NCBI GenBank assembly: GCA_019261985.1
Contig: JAFAQY010000087.1
Location: 1 to 62,469 of the forward strand
Direction of reading: 5' to 3'
Source of the DNA: Bryobacterales bacterium
Lineage (GTDB): Bacteria; Acidobacteriota; Terriglobia; Bryobacterales; Bryobacteraceae
Length of the DNA stretch: 62,469 bases
Part shown: one piece after another, positions 55,776 to 62,469 of the stretch
Layout of the letters: every line of letters starts with the position of its first letter
Position numbering within the stretch: the stretch's first letter is position 1
Program-made: the position numbers and the translations under genes
The notes under the pieces: generated by a model
Databases searched by the model: none
Told to the model about the DNA's origin: nothing
Seen by the model: only the letters and a program-made list of their open reading frames with translations

Positions 55776-56875
55776 CACTGCGGGTGGGGCAGGTTGCCAA
55801 CCTGCGCGCGATTGCCAATCTCGCTCGACGGCGCACCCCAATATCGGCCAGGCAGGCAAAATGCGCCGTGTTCGTACTACTTCTCTCCGGCTGCGGCCAT
55901 TACGCCGACTTCACTCTTTCCCCGCCCGATCCCTCTGGTCCTACGGCGCCCTTCACGTGGCAAGCTTCCCCCGCACCCGTTCTCACCCGCGGCGACCCCG
56001 CAGCGTGGGACTCGTCCGACGTGCTGAACCCCTCCATCGTCCGCTTCAACGGAATCTATCTCAATCTCTACTCCGGCTACGACGGCCACACTTGGCACAC
56101 CGGAATCGCCAGCGCCGCCGATGGCGCGCAGTGGCAAAAAATCGGGCGAGCGATTTCGCCGGAGGGCTGGGAGGGGTCATATATCGCAGCGAACGGAACA
56201 GCTCTTGTTTCCGGTAAAGAGATTTTTTATTGGTACGTCGGAGGCCCGCCGGGCGCGCATAAGATCGGTTTAGCGCGCTCCAAGAACGGCGGCCTCGATT
56301 GGGCCAAGAACCCTGAGCCGGTACTCTCGCCCGGACCTCGCGGCAGCTTCGATGAGCGCGCCGTCGCCGACCCCTACGTGATCCGCCGCGGCGAGTGGTT
56401 CTATATGGTCTACCTCGGTCAAGACCGCGCTTCGAGGCAGCGGCTCGGAATTGCGCGCTCGCGGGACGGAATAGGCTGGGAAAAGATGCGCTCGAATCCG
56501 GTCCTCGAATTAGGCGACGCCGGAGCCTTCGACGAAATGGGCCTGGGCGAACCGGCCGTTTGGACCTCCGGCGGCGCCTACTGGATGCTTTATACGGGGC
56601 GGGATCGCGCCGAGACGCGTCGTATCGGACTGGCGCGGTCCTCTGACGGAGTTCGCTGGGAGCGCGAGCTGAGTTTCCGCCCGCTTGCCGGTACCGAGGC
56701 GTGGAACAACCAGGTTCTCTGCGATCCCGAGGTGGAGCTGCTACCGGACGGAAAAATCCGAGTTTGGTTCGGCGGAGGCGATGTGGCCGCTCCCGATCAA
56801 GGCGTTCACGGACAGATCGGAGTAGGCGTGCTTACTGGGCGGATGGCGCCTGAGGATCGCGCTGCGCGACGGTAA
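55772..56875 (+). CDS. Lipoprotein with five-bladed beta-propeller glycosidase-like fold
   Basis: The 367-residue protein carries propeller blades of the GH43/GH32/GH130-like type (WDSSDVLNPSIVRFNGIYLN, DERAVADPYVIRRGEWFYMV, GLGEPAVWTSGGAYWMLYTG, QVLCDPEVELLPDGKIRVWF). A lipobox LLLSGC occurs at about residue 40. The first 15 residues are the translation of a dispersed repeat (55784-55804), so the signal peptide is preceded by repeat-derived sequence. A carbohydrate target is likely but not known. Its start is coupled to the kinase gene, and its last 44 bases overlap the amidase gene on the other strand. Confidence 0.75.
   Translation: MTLRVGQVANLRAIANLARRRTPISARQAKCAVFVLLLSGCGHYADFTLSPPDPSGPTAPFTWQASPAPVLTRGDPAAWDSSDVLNPSIVRFNGIYLNLYSGYDGHTWHTGIASAADGAQWQKIGRAISPEGWEGSYIAANGTALVSGKEIFYWYVGGPPGAHKIGLARSKNGGLDWAKNPEPVLSPGPRGSFDERAVADPYVIRRGEWFYMVYLGQDRASRQRLGIARSRDGIGWEKMRSNPVLELGDAGAFDEMGLGEPAVWTSGGAYWMLYTGRDRAETRRIGLARSSDGVRWERELSFRPLAGTEAWNNQVLCDPEVELLPDGKIRVWFGGGDVAAPDQGVHGQIGVGVLTGRMAPEDRAARR
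55784..55804. repeat. Dispersed repeat arm within a gene start
   Basis: GTGGGGCAGGTTGCCAACCTG includes the hairpin AGGTTGCCAACCT and shares its first ten bases with the composite repeats. A related variant occurs at 58981-59022. It is read in frame as VGQVANL. Confidence 0.7.
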
Positions 56876-58295
56876 AATGGCTCAAAGTATCGGCGTAGGA
56901 AGCGATGCCTTTAAACAGTGCCTCGGCGATTTTCTGCCGGTGCGCCGGATTGCGCAGCAACGCCTCGTCGCTGGCATTGGTCAGAAAGCCGATTTCCGCC
57001 AACACGCTCGGCATGGAAGCGCCGATCAGCACGACAAAGGGCGCGCGCTTCACGCCGCGATTCTTGGCAGCCGCATTGCTCTTCGCGGATACCGCAAACA
57101 GCGCGTTTTGAATGCGCGTCGCAAACTCGCGCGATTCGTCGATCTTGTCCTTCACCGCTATCTTCTGCAGCACCTGCTGTAGATCGAAAATCGACCCTTG
57201 CGACGTTGCGTTTTCGCGCGCGGCTACGTCCAGGGCGGATTGGGAAGTCGTGAAATTCAAGTAGTAGGATTCGACGCCCGAAACCGATTTCACCGGCGAA
57301 GAATTCGCGTGGATGGAAAGAAACAAATCGGCCTTGTGCTCGTTCGCGATCCGGGTTCGCTCTTCCAGCGGAATGAATGTATCGTCCTGGCGCGTGTAGA
57401 CTACCTCCGCCGATAAACGATCCTGCAACAATGCCCCCAGCCGCTGGGCAATGTCCAGGACTACTTCCTTTTCCGTGAGTCCGGTGGGCCCGCGAGTTCC
57501 CTCGTCATGCCCGCCGTGGCCGGCATCTATGACCACGCGTCCGAGCTTCAGACCCAAAACTCGAGTCAAGGACTCTTCGCCCTTCGAATTTCGTTTGGCT
57601 GGCGTTGGCTGTGGCGCGGAAGGGGTGGCGACGGAAACATGCGCCGGCGCGGCATTCACGGTAGCCGTTTGCCGCGCAACCAGCGGCGCTTTCAACTCGG
57701 CCTTCGCGGCCGGAGCGGGATCTTCGGCGAGCGGCTCGAAGCGCCGCAGCTCCGTCTTTGCGGCCACCTGAACCGGCTCGGATTCCGTGTTATCCGGAAT
57801 CGTTTGCGCGCCGCTAACGCTGGGTGTGGCGGGCGGCGCCGGCTTGTCTTTCAAGCGTAGCTCGATAATCAGCCGCGCCGGACCGGATAACTGAGATGCC
57901 GTGAACTGCACCGGAGGATCGTGCTGTTCCACGTCCAGCACCACGCGAGTGATCCCGGGTTGCGTTTCCGCAATCCGAATTTGCTTGAGTAACGGATCGC
58001 CCACGGGGATCGTGAAGATCTTCCTATCCGTCATTTCCGGCCGAGCGTCTTGAATGTCGAAGAAGATCCGGTCGGGGTCGGACAGGCGGTCATACCTGTA
58101 CTTGAAATCGGAGTTTACCTCGACGGCGACGCGGGTGATTTCGCCAAGCGACCAGAAGCGAACCTGTTTGACTTTTACGGCGCCGGGATCGGCGGCAAGA
58201 CACACTCCTCCGGCTAGCAGCGCCGCTACCGCGACGGAAGCGCTGTTACGGCCCCGGCTAGGGAAGAGTCTGGAGATGCAATCTGCCCTGCTCAT
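56832..58295 (-). CDS. N-acetylmuramoyl-L-alanine amidase, AmiC type with AMIN domain
   Basis: The protein has a signal peptide (about residues 1-36, ending GGVCLAAD). An AMIN domain (about 40-150) targets the septum. A charged linker (150-240) is followed by the Amidase_3 catalytic domain: VVIDAGHGGHDEG (Zn ligand), TEKEVVLDIA, FLSIHANSS (Zn ligand) and VLAEIGFLTNASDE with the catalytic Glu. It cuts the amide between the peptide and MurNAc during cell separation. ATG 58295 is chosen over TTG 58301. The upstream lytic transglycosylase overlaps it by 38 bases. Confidence 0.9.
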   Translation of the reverse strand: MSRADCISRLFPSRGRNSASVAVAALLAGGVCLAADPGAVKVKQVRFWSLGEITRVAVEVNSDFKYRYDRLSDPDRIFFDIQDARPEMTDRKIFTIPVGDPLLKQIRIAETQPGITRVVLDVEQHDPPVQFTASQLSGPARLIIELRLKDKPAPPATPSVSGAQTIPDNTESEPVQVAAKTELRRFEPLAEDPAPAAKAELKAPLVARQTATVNAAPAHVSVATPSAPQPTPAKRNSKGEESLTRVLGLKLGRVVIDAGHGGHDEGTRGPTGLTEKEVVLDIAQRLGALLQDRLSAEVVYTRQDDTFIPLEERTRIANEHKADLFLSIHANSSPVKSVSGVESYYLNFTTSQSALDVAARENATSQGSIFDLQQVLQKIAVKDKIDESREFATRIQNALFAVSAKSNAAAKNRGVKRAPFVVLIGASMPSVLAEIGFLTNASDEALLRNPAHRQKIAEALFKGIASYADTLSHFTVAQRDPQAPSAQ

Positions 58296-58980
58296 CGACA
58301 AACTGCTCCAACTTTGGATACCTCGCTTCTTGCGTCACGGGTTCAGTCCCCTGGACCTGATTCCCGTTTTCCGCCGGCGCGGGTTTCACGGCCGACTTCG
58401 CTTCGCCATACCGCTGCCCCACTTTCTCCACGTATTTGCGTGTTTCTGGAAAGGGAGGGACAGCCCTAAACTTGTCAACGGCGCCGGGCCCCGCATTGTA
58501 GGCAGCCAAGGCCAGCCGGTCGTCCTTGTAGAGGTCTTGCAAATACCTCAGGTATTTTACTCCGGCTTCGATATTTTCGCCGGGATCGAACGTGTTATTT
58601 ACGCCGAGCATGCGCGATGTCTGCGGCATAAGCTGCATCAACCCTTCGGCGCCTTTGGGAGAGATAGCGTTCGGATCGTAGTTGCTCTCTACCTGGATCA
58701 CCGAATGAACCAGCAACGGGTCGACGCCGTGGTTTCGCGCGCTTTGGTCCACCAAATTCGAAATTTCCGCCGGCGGCATTTTCGGCGGTTTTAGCGAGGG
58801 CGGGGATAACTCCCGGCGCACCAGTTTCCCCGTGCGGGGGTCGACGCGCACGATAAACGTTTGCCGTTTTGGCGTGGCTTGGCTCGGGCCGGAGCTAGCC
58901 AGCTCTGCGGCGCAAATAGGGGAGGCGGCCATGAACACGATCGCTAATATTAAACAAATATACAACTTTTTGTTGATCAA
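58258..58980 (-). CDS. Lytic transglycosylase (Slt/MltC-like)
   Basis: The 240-residue protein starts at TTG 58980 with signal peptide KKLYICLILAIVFMAASPIC. The catalytic domain contains VHSVIQVESNYDPNAISPKG, with the active-site Glu in the VES word. GLMQLMPQTSRMLGV, YLRYLQDLY and LALAAYNAGPGAV complete a Slt-type transglycosylase. It cleaves murein glycan strands to 1,6-anhydro products. Its 3' end overlaps the amidase gene in another frame, so the two murein enzymes are coupled. The frame open to 59517 is a shadow of mobA. Confidence 0.85.
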   Translation of the reverse strand: MINKKLYICLILAIVFMAASPICAAELASSGPSQATPKRQTFIVRVDPRTGKLVRRELSPPSLKPPKMPPAEISNLVDQSARNHGVDPLLVHSVIQVESNYDPNAISPKGAEGLMQLMPQTSRMLGVNNTFDPGENIEAGVKYLRYLQDLYKDDRLALAAYNAGPGAVDKFRAVPPFPETRKYVEKVGQRYGEAKSAVKPAPAENGNQVQGTEPVTQEARYPKLEQFVDEQGRLHLQTLP

Positions 58981-59022
58981 GTGGGGCAGGTTGCCAACCC
59001 GCGGCGGCTTGCCAAGCCGCCC
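58981..59022. repeat. Dispersed repeat, variant with GGTTGCC arms
   Basis: GTGGGGCAGGTTGCCAACCC is followed by GGCGGCTTGCCAAGCCGCC, a second hairpin. It shares the leader GTGGGGCAGG with the other copies and sits directly upstream of the transglycosylase start. Confidence 0.7.
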
Positions 59023-59109
59023 CCTGGACCGTTGTTCAAATCCCTGCGTGGCGCGCAACCGCACGCCGGCTCGCACCCTGTCCCAAAAAAGCATTGTTAA
59101 CATCGTCTC

Positions 59110-59676
59110 ATGGAGGGAGTCGGCCGGGCCGGATACGTACTCGTAGGCGGGCGCAGCAGCCGGATGGGTCGCGATAAAGCGCTGCTTGCCGCGGGACCGA
59201 GAACACTCGTCGAGCAGACTGCGGATTACGTTAAAAAGGCTGCCGGAAATGCGACGCTGATCGGTTCGCCGGAGCGGTATGCTTTTCTCGGCCTGCCCGT
59301 AATCGCGGATCGGGTTGAAGGCCACGGTCCGCTCGGCGGCCTCTACACCGCTCTTCGCGACACCACCGCGGACTGGAATTTGATTGTCGCTTGCGATATG
59401 CCCGGCATCACGCCGGATTTTCTGCGAACCCTGTTCGAAGCCGCCGAAAAAAGCGGAAAAGAATGTCTGGTCCCCGTGGTAGCCGGCGGTTTGGAGCCCC
59501 TTTGCGCTATCTACCATGCGCGGGTCCTCTCCGCGGCGGAATCGGCCGTAAAAGCCAAAAGGCTAAAAATGCAGGATTTCGTTCGCGGCCTGGATGCCGT
59601 ATTGTGGCCTATTGAAGATGCCCATTTGGTCCGGAATTTGAATACCCCGGAAGAACTGGCGGCCGAACTCAAATGA
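59110..59676 (+). CDS. mobA: Molybdenum cofactor guanylyltransferase
   Basis: This 188-residue nucleotidyltransferase has the GTP-binding loop VLVGGRSSRMGRDKALL (residues 10-26) and the HGPLGGLYTAL and IVACDMPG motifs, where the Asp binds Mg2+. MobA attaches GMP to molybdopterin to make the bis-MGD form. The start is ATG 59110. It overlaps the following ATPase gene in ATGA. No other molybdenum genes are nearby, so the link with its neighbour is likely only translational. Confidence 0.87.
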   Translation: MEGVGRAGYVLVGGRSSRMGRDKALLAAGPRTLVEQTADYVKKAAGNATLIGSPERYAFLGLPVIADRVEGHGPLGGLYTALRDTTADWNLIVACDMPGITPDFLRTLFEAAEKSGKECLVPVVAGGLEPLCAIYHARVLSAAESAVKAKRLKMQDFVRGLDAVLWPIEDAHLVRNLNTPEELAAELK

Positions 59677-60440
59677 CCGCTCAGGAACAGTTCCCCGCCT
59701 CCTCCTCCCACTACATCGAATTCGCACATGTTTATAAGACGTTTGATACTCCCGTTTTAGTCGATGTCAGCTTCTATGCCGACGCCGGAGAAACCCTGGC
59801 CATCATCGGCCGAAGCGGCGTGGGCAAGTCCGTCACCCTGCAGCACATTATGGGATTTCTGAAGCCGGACGAGGGCCGGATCTACGTATCCTACACGGAT
59901 ATAACCGACGCGCCCGAATCCCAACTGCGCCAAATCCGGAAAAAGGTGACGATGGTTTTCCAATCGGGCGCGTTGTTCGATTCGCTCACTGTCCGCGAAA
60001 ACATTCTGTTCTCGCTCGAACTCCGCGACGATTACGATGAAAGCAACAAAGAAGATGTCGTCGAAGGCCTGTTAAAGATCGTTGATCTATCCGGATTTAA
60101 GGACGCGTATCCGAACGATCTTTCAACCGGCCACAAACGCGCGGTTGCCATTGCCCGCGCCCTGGCGGCGCAACCGGAATGCATTCTATACGACGAGCCG
60201 ACAACCATGGTCGATCCCATCATGGGCGACCACCTTGCCAACCTAATGGTCAGGTTGAAGCAGCAGCTCGGCCTGACAGGCATCGTGGTTACCCACGACC
60301 TCGATCTGATGCGCCGAGTGGCCGACAAAGTCGTCGTCCTGTTCGAAGGCAAGGCGATCTACTTCGGGCCGGTCAAGGATCTCGAAAAAAGCCCGCATCC
60401 GCATATTCAGGAGTTCCTAGCCATGGATCAGGTGGCGTAA
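59673..60440 (+). CDS. ABC transporter ATP-binding protein, Mla (MlaF)-like
   Basis: The 255-residue ATPase has Walker A GRSGVGKS, a Q-loop in MVFQSGALFDSLTV, Walker B LYDEPTTMVDPI and the switch His in VVTHDLDL. The signature helix reads LSTGHKRAVAIARAL instead of LSGGxxKR, which fits the Mla/Mce phospholipid-transport ATPases better than nutrient importers. MlaF works with MlaE and an MCE substrate protein in lipid transport; those genes are not in the window. It is coupled with mobA upstream. Confidence 0.82.
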   Translation: MTAQEQFPASSSHYIEFAHVYKTFDTPVLVDVSFYADAGETLAIIGRSGVGKSVTLQHIMGFLKPDEGRIYVSYTDITDAPESQLRQIRKKVTMVFQSGALFDSLTVRENILFSLELRDDYDESNKEDVVEGLLKIVDLSGFKDAYPNDLSTGHKRAVAIARALAAQPECILYDEPTTMVDPIMGDHLANLMVRLKQQLGLTGIVVTHDLDLMRRVADKVVVLFEGKAIYFGPVKDLEKSPHPHIQEFLAMDQVA

Positions 60441-60446
60441 TCGGGC

Positions 60447-60638
60447 ATGACGTTCAATGAACTGATACGAAGACTGGAAGGTGCGGGATTCCGCGTTGTA
60501 CGAGAAAAAGGCTCGATTCGTTATTATGCGAAGCAAGACTGGCCGAGGCTCATCCGTGTTGACTATCATGGAAAGAAAGAGGTTCCAAGCGGAACCTGCC
60601 AAGCGATTTTGAAAGCTGCGGGGTTGAAGGGCACATGA
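60447..60638 (+). CDS. hicA: HicA-family mRNA interferase toxin
   Basis: The 63-residue toxin has the HicA fold pattern: NELIRRLEGAGFRVVREKGS, then YYAKQDWPRLIRVDYHGKKE and VPSGTCQAILKAAGL. Family members cleave mRNA at the ribosome. The histidine usual after the GS turn (KGSH) is replaced here by isoleucine, while a histidine remains in the DYHGKKE word. It overlaps hicB in ATGA, giving the classical toxin-first order. Confidence 0.85.
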   Translation: MTFNELIRRLEGAGFRVVREKGSIRYYAKQDWPRLIRVDYHGKKEVPSGTCQAILKAAGLKGT

Positions 60639-60880
60639 TTGATCTCAGTTATTCGCTTGTCATCGAGGCCACGGAGGACCCATCCTTTTTCGGCTTCTAC
60701 TCGCCCGAACTGGAAGGATTTAGCGGCATCGGCCACTCCATCGAAGACTGCCTGTATCAGGCGAAGTGGGGCATGATAGATCACCTGAATCTTTTACAAG
60801 ACCGCAGTCTGCCGATCCCTCCCGCCAACCCTAACCCCCGCGTGGTTATCGAGAATTCTCGCTCGCGAACTGCTGCTTGA
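60635..60880 (+). CDS. hicB: HicB-family antitoxin
   Basis: The 81-residue partner of HicA has the partial RNase H-like fold: YSLVIEATEDPSFFGFYSPE, LEGFSGIGHSIEDCLYQAKW, and IDHLNLLQDRSLPIPPANPN. The C-terminal Arg-helix/HTH or RHH DNA-binding domain found in longer HicB proteins is missing, so it may neutralise the toxin without repressing the operon itself. Confidence 0.85.
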   Translation: MIDLSYSLVIEATEDPSFFGFYSPELEGFSGIGHSIEDCLYQAKWGMIDHLNLLQDRSLPIPPANPNPRVVIENSRSRTAA

Positions 60881-60987
60881 GACATCGGCGAGCGGCGCCA
60901 CAGTGCTAAAATAAGCAGGTTACGGTGTCCCCGCACTGTTCCGGGCTGCAATCAGCGCTCCGGACAATTGAGTAGGAGTGCAACACA

Positions 60988-62307
60988 TTGGCAGCAAAAG
61001 ATAGCGTCCAGATTGCGCCCCCGGACGGAAAACTCGGCATCCTGATCCCCGGTATCGGCGCCGTATCCACGACGTTCATGGCGGGGGTGGAGGCAGTAAA
61101 GCGAGGCCTCGGCGCACCGGTTGGTTCACTCACCCAGCTTTCCACCATCCGCCTCGGTAAGCGCACCGACGGCCGCACCCCTCTCATAAAGGACTTCGTC
61201 CCGCTTTCCACTTTAGACGAGCTGGTCTTCGGCGGCTGGGACATTTTTGAAGACACCGCTTACGAAGCTGCCGTGAACGCGAAGGTTCTCGAGCACGACC
61301 TCCTCGAAAAAGTAAAAGAGCCGCTGTCGAAGATACGACCGATGAAGGCGGTTTTCGATCACGATTACGTCCGCCGCATCAATGGTCCCAATATCAAACA
61401 GGGCAAAACGAAGATGGACAAAGCGGAAATGCTGATGGAGGATATCGAGCATTTCCGTAAACAAAACGGCTGCGCGCGGATGGTGATGATCTGGTGCGCG
61501 TCCACGGAAGTTTTTCATCGACCCGATTCGGTCCACCAAACCGTTAAAGACTTCGAATGCGGATTGATGAAAAACGATCCGGAGATCGCGCCCAGCCAAA
61601 TTTATGCTTATGCTGCGCTCAAGAGCGGCGTGCCGTTTGCAAACGGCGCTCCGAATCTGACCACTGACACGCCGGCGCTGCTCGAGCTTGCGCGTGAGCG
61701 CAACATACCCATTTGCGGCAAGGATTTCAAAACCGGCCAGACGTTCATGAAAACGTTGATCGCGCCGGGTCTCAAAGCCCGCATGCTGGGCTTGAACGGC
61801 TGGTTCTCCACTAACATCCTCGGCAACCGCGATGGCGAGGTCTTGGAAGACCCCGGCTCATTCAAATCCAAGGAAGAAACCAAGCTGAGCGTGCTGGATC
61901 AAATTCTTCAGCCCAGCCTATACCCACAGCTTTACAAGGACCTCTATCACGCCGTGCGCATCAACTATTACCCGCCGCGCGGCGATGCCAAGGAAGGCTG
62001 GGACAACATCGACATCTTCGGATGGCTCGGTTATCCCATGCAGATCAAAATCAATTTCCTGTGCCGCGATTCCATCCTGGCCGCCCCTCTGGTGCTTGAT
62101 CTCGTGCTGTTCCTCGATCTGGCGCAACGGGCGGGCATGAAAGGCATCCAAGAGTGGTTGTCCTTCTACTTCAAAGCCCCCATGACGGCTCCCGGATTGT
62201 ATCCTGAGCACGACATTTTCATTCAGTTGATGAAGTTGAAGAACACCCTGCGTTGGATGCGCGGAGAGGACTTGATCACCCATCTTGGCTTGGAGTATTA
62301 CGACTAA
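60988..62307 (+). CDS. Inositol-3-phosphate synthase
   Basis: The 439-residue enzyme has the NAD-binding ILIPGIGAVSTTFMAGVEAV motif, the block FGGWDIFEDTAYEA and the catalytic-domain words GKDFKTGQTFMKTLIAPG and NGWFSTNILGNRDGEV of myo-inositol-1-phosphate synthases. It converts glucose-6-phosphate to inositol-3-phosphate for lipids or compatible solutes. The start is TTG 60988 with AGGAG nine bases upstream. It is followed by an epimerase-like gene, which may belong to the same unit. Confidence 0.92.
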   Translation: MAAKDSVQIAPPDGKLGILIPGIGAVSTTFMAGVEAVKRGLGAPVGSLTQLSTIRLGKRTDGRTPLIKDFVPLSTLDELVFGGWDIFEDTAYEAAVNAKVLEHDLLEKVKEPLSKIRPMKAVFDHDYVRRINGPNIKQGKTKMDKAEMLMEDIEHFRKQNGCARMVMIWCASTEVFHRPDSVHQTVKDFECGLMKNDPEIAPSQIYAYAALKSGVPFANGAPNLTTDTPALLELARERNIPICGKDFKTGQTFMKTLIAPGLKARMLGLNGWFSTNILGNRDGEVLEDPGSFKSKEETKLSVLDQILQPSLYPQLYKDLYHAVRINYYPPRGDAKEGWDNIDIFGWLGYPMQIKINFLCRDSILAAPLVLDLVLFLDLAQRAGMKGIQEWLSFYFKAPMTAPGLYPEHDIFIQLMKLKNTLRWMRGEDLITHLGLEYYD

Positions 62308-62331
62308 TCCTACCGTCTCGACAATTCACTC

Positions 62332-62469
62332 ATGAATTGCCTGGTCATTGGCGGAACCGGGTACCTTGGCAAGCACCTGGTTTCGGAACTTCTCAAAGCG
62401 GATCATTCCGTCACCGTACTGCACCGCAGGCCCAAGCACGAGTTGGGACGGCGCGTGCGGAATCTTGTC
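62332..62469 (+). CDS. NAD-dependent epimerase/dehydratase-like protein (3' partial)
   Basis: The 46 codons visible begin with MNCLVIGGTGYLGKHLVSEL, a Rossmann GxxGxxG dinucleotide-binding motif of extended short-chain dehydrogenases, and end at the window edge. It lies 24 bp after the inositol phosphate synthase stop, so it may be co-transcribed. Confidence 0.75.
   Translation, partial: MNCLVIGGTGYLGKHLVSELLKADHSVTVLHRRPKHELGRRVRNLV

Noticed and set aside
58981-59517. N-terminal extension of the lytic transglycosylase
   Set aside because: It is antisense to mobA and crosses a dispersed repeat; a signal peptide begins at the TTG 58980.

Overview
The window looks like a stretch of an Acidobacteriota chromosome, probably close to Candidatus Solibacter / Bryobacteraceae (inference from gene content; no search was run). 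Pointers are the Oar-like TonB-dependent receptor with an N-terminal carboxypeptidase-regulatory domain, a secreted BNR-type protein with a Solibacter-style C-terminal domain (TIGR03437 type), DUF4159 and DUF2911 proteins, a PadR regulator paired with an ADOP-prefix-like protein, and high-GC codon use. Part of the replication origin region is present: dnaA, dnaN and gyrB in the classical order (35.1-40.3 kb), with DnaA boxes on both sides of dnaA and no recF.

Layout. 0-3.3 kb: end of a rhomboid protease, then an aromatic ring-cleavage pair (RraA/LigK-type aldolase and a fused LigB-LigA extradiol dioxygenase) facing a LysR regulator. 3.7-9.7 kb: glutamate synthase gltB-gltD. 9.9-11.3 kb: RlpA-like lipoprotein, a 21-codon lysine-rich peptide gene with its own promoter and terminator, and a small repeat protein. 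11.4-23.8 kb: DUF4159 protein, a 2-pyrone-4,6-dicarboxylate lactonase-like enzyme that belongs to the same catabolic route as the genes at 0.6-2.4 kb, a secreted carboxylesterase, a RES-Xre toxin-antitoxin pair, secreted proteins, a decayed MmgE/PrpD gene next to an intact one, an orphan NMT1-like binding protein, a group II intron reverse-transcriptase remnant, and envelope proteins. 23.9-31 kb: beta-helix protein, TonB-dependent receptor and a GPYPQ-repeat protein. 31.1-34.7 kb: MBL hydrolase, purB, response regulator, PadR operon and tRNA-Gly.

40.3-45.8 kb is a mosaic of at least two elements integrated in tandem at a tRNA-Thr(TGT) gene. Three copies of the tRNA 3' part (two fragments, one intact gene) bracket cargo, and each right-hand copy is preceded by a tyrosine-recombinase remnant. 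The cargo is a DUF6680-like membrane protein with a coiled-coil protein, and a three-gene operon (coiled-coil/two-TM protein, small beta-rich protein, Ser/Thr kinase) that is the best candidate here for an undescribed, possibly defensive, system. 46-49.6 kb holds two broken VapBC-type modules, tRNA-Ser and a secreted phosphoesterase.

49.7-62.5 kb: a small operon with a Cys-rich peptide, a FecR-domain protein, the BNR/TIGR03437-type protein, an exported methyltransferase, a histidine kinase, a beta-propeller lipoprotein, a lytic transglycosylase-amidase pair, mobA, an Mla-like ATPase, HicAB, inositol-phosphate synthase and the start of an epimerase-like gene.

Cross-cutting features are a dispersed GC-rich palindromic repeat that has entered the 5' ends of several genes, at least two genes whose promoters predict leaderless mRNAs (gltB, padR), and convergent gene pairs whose stop codons interlock by 4 bp.
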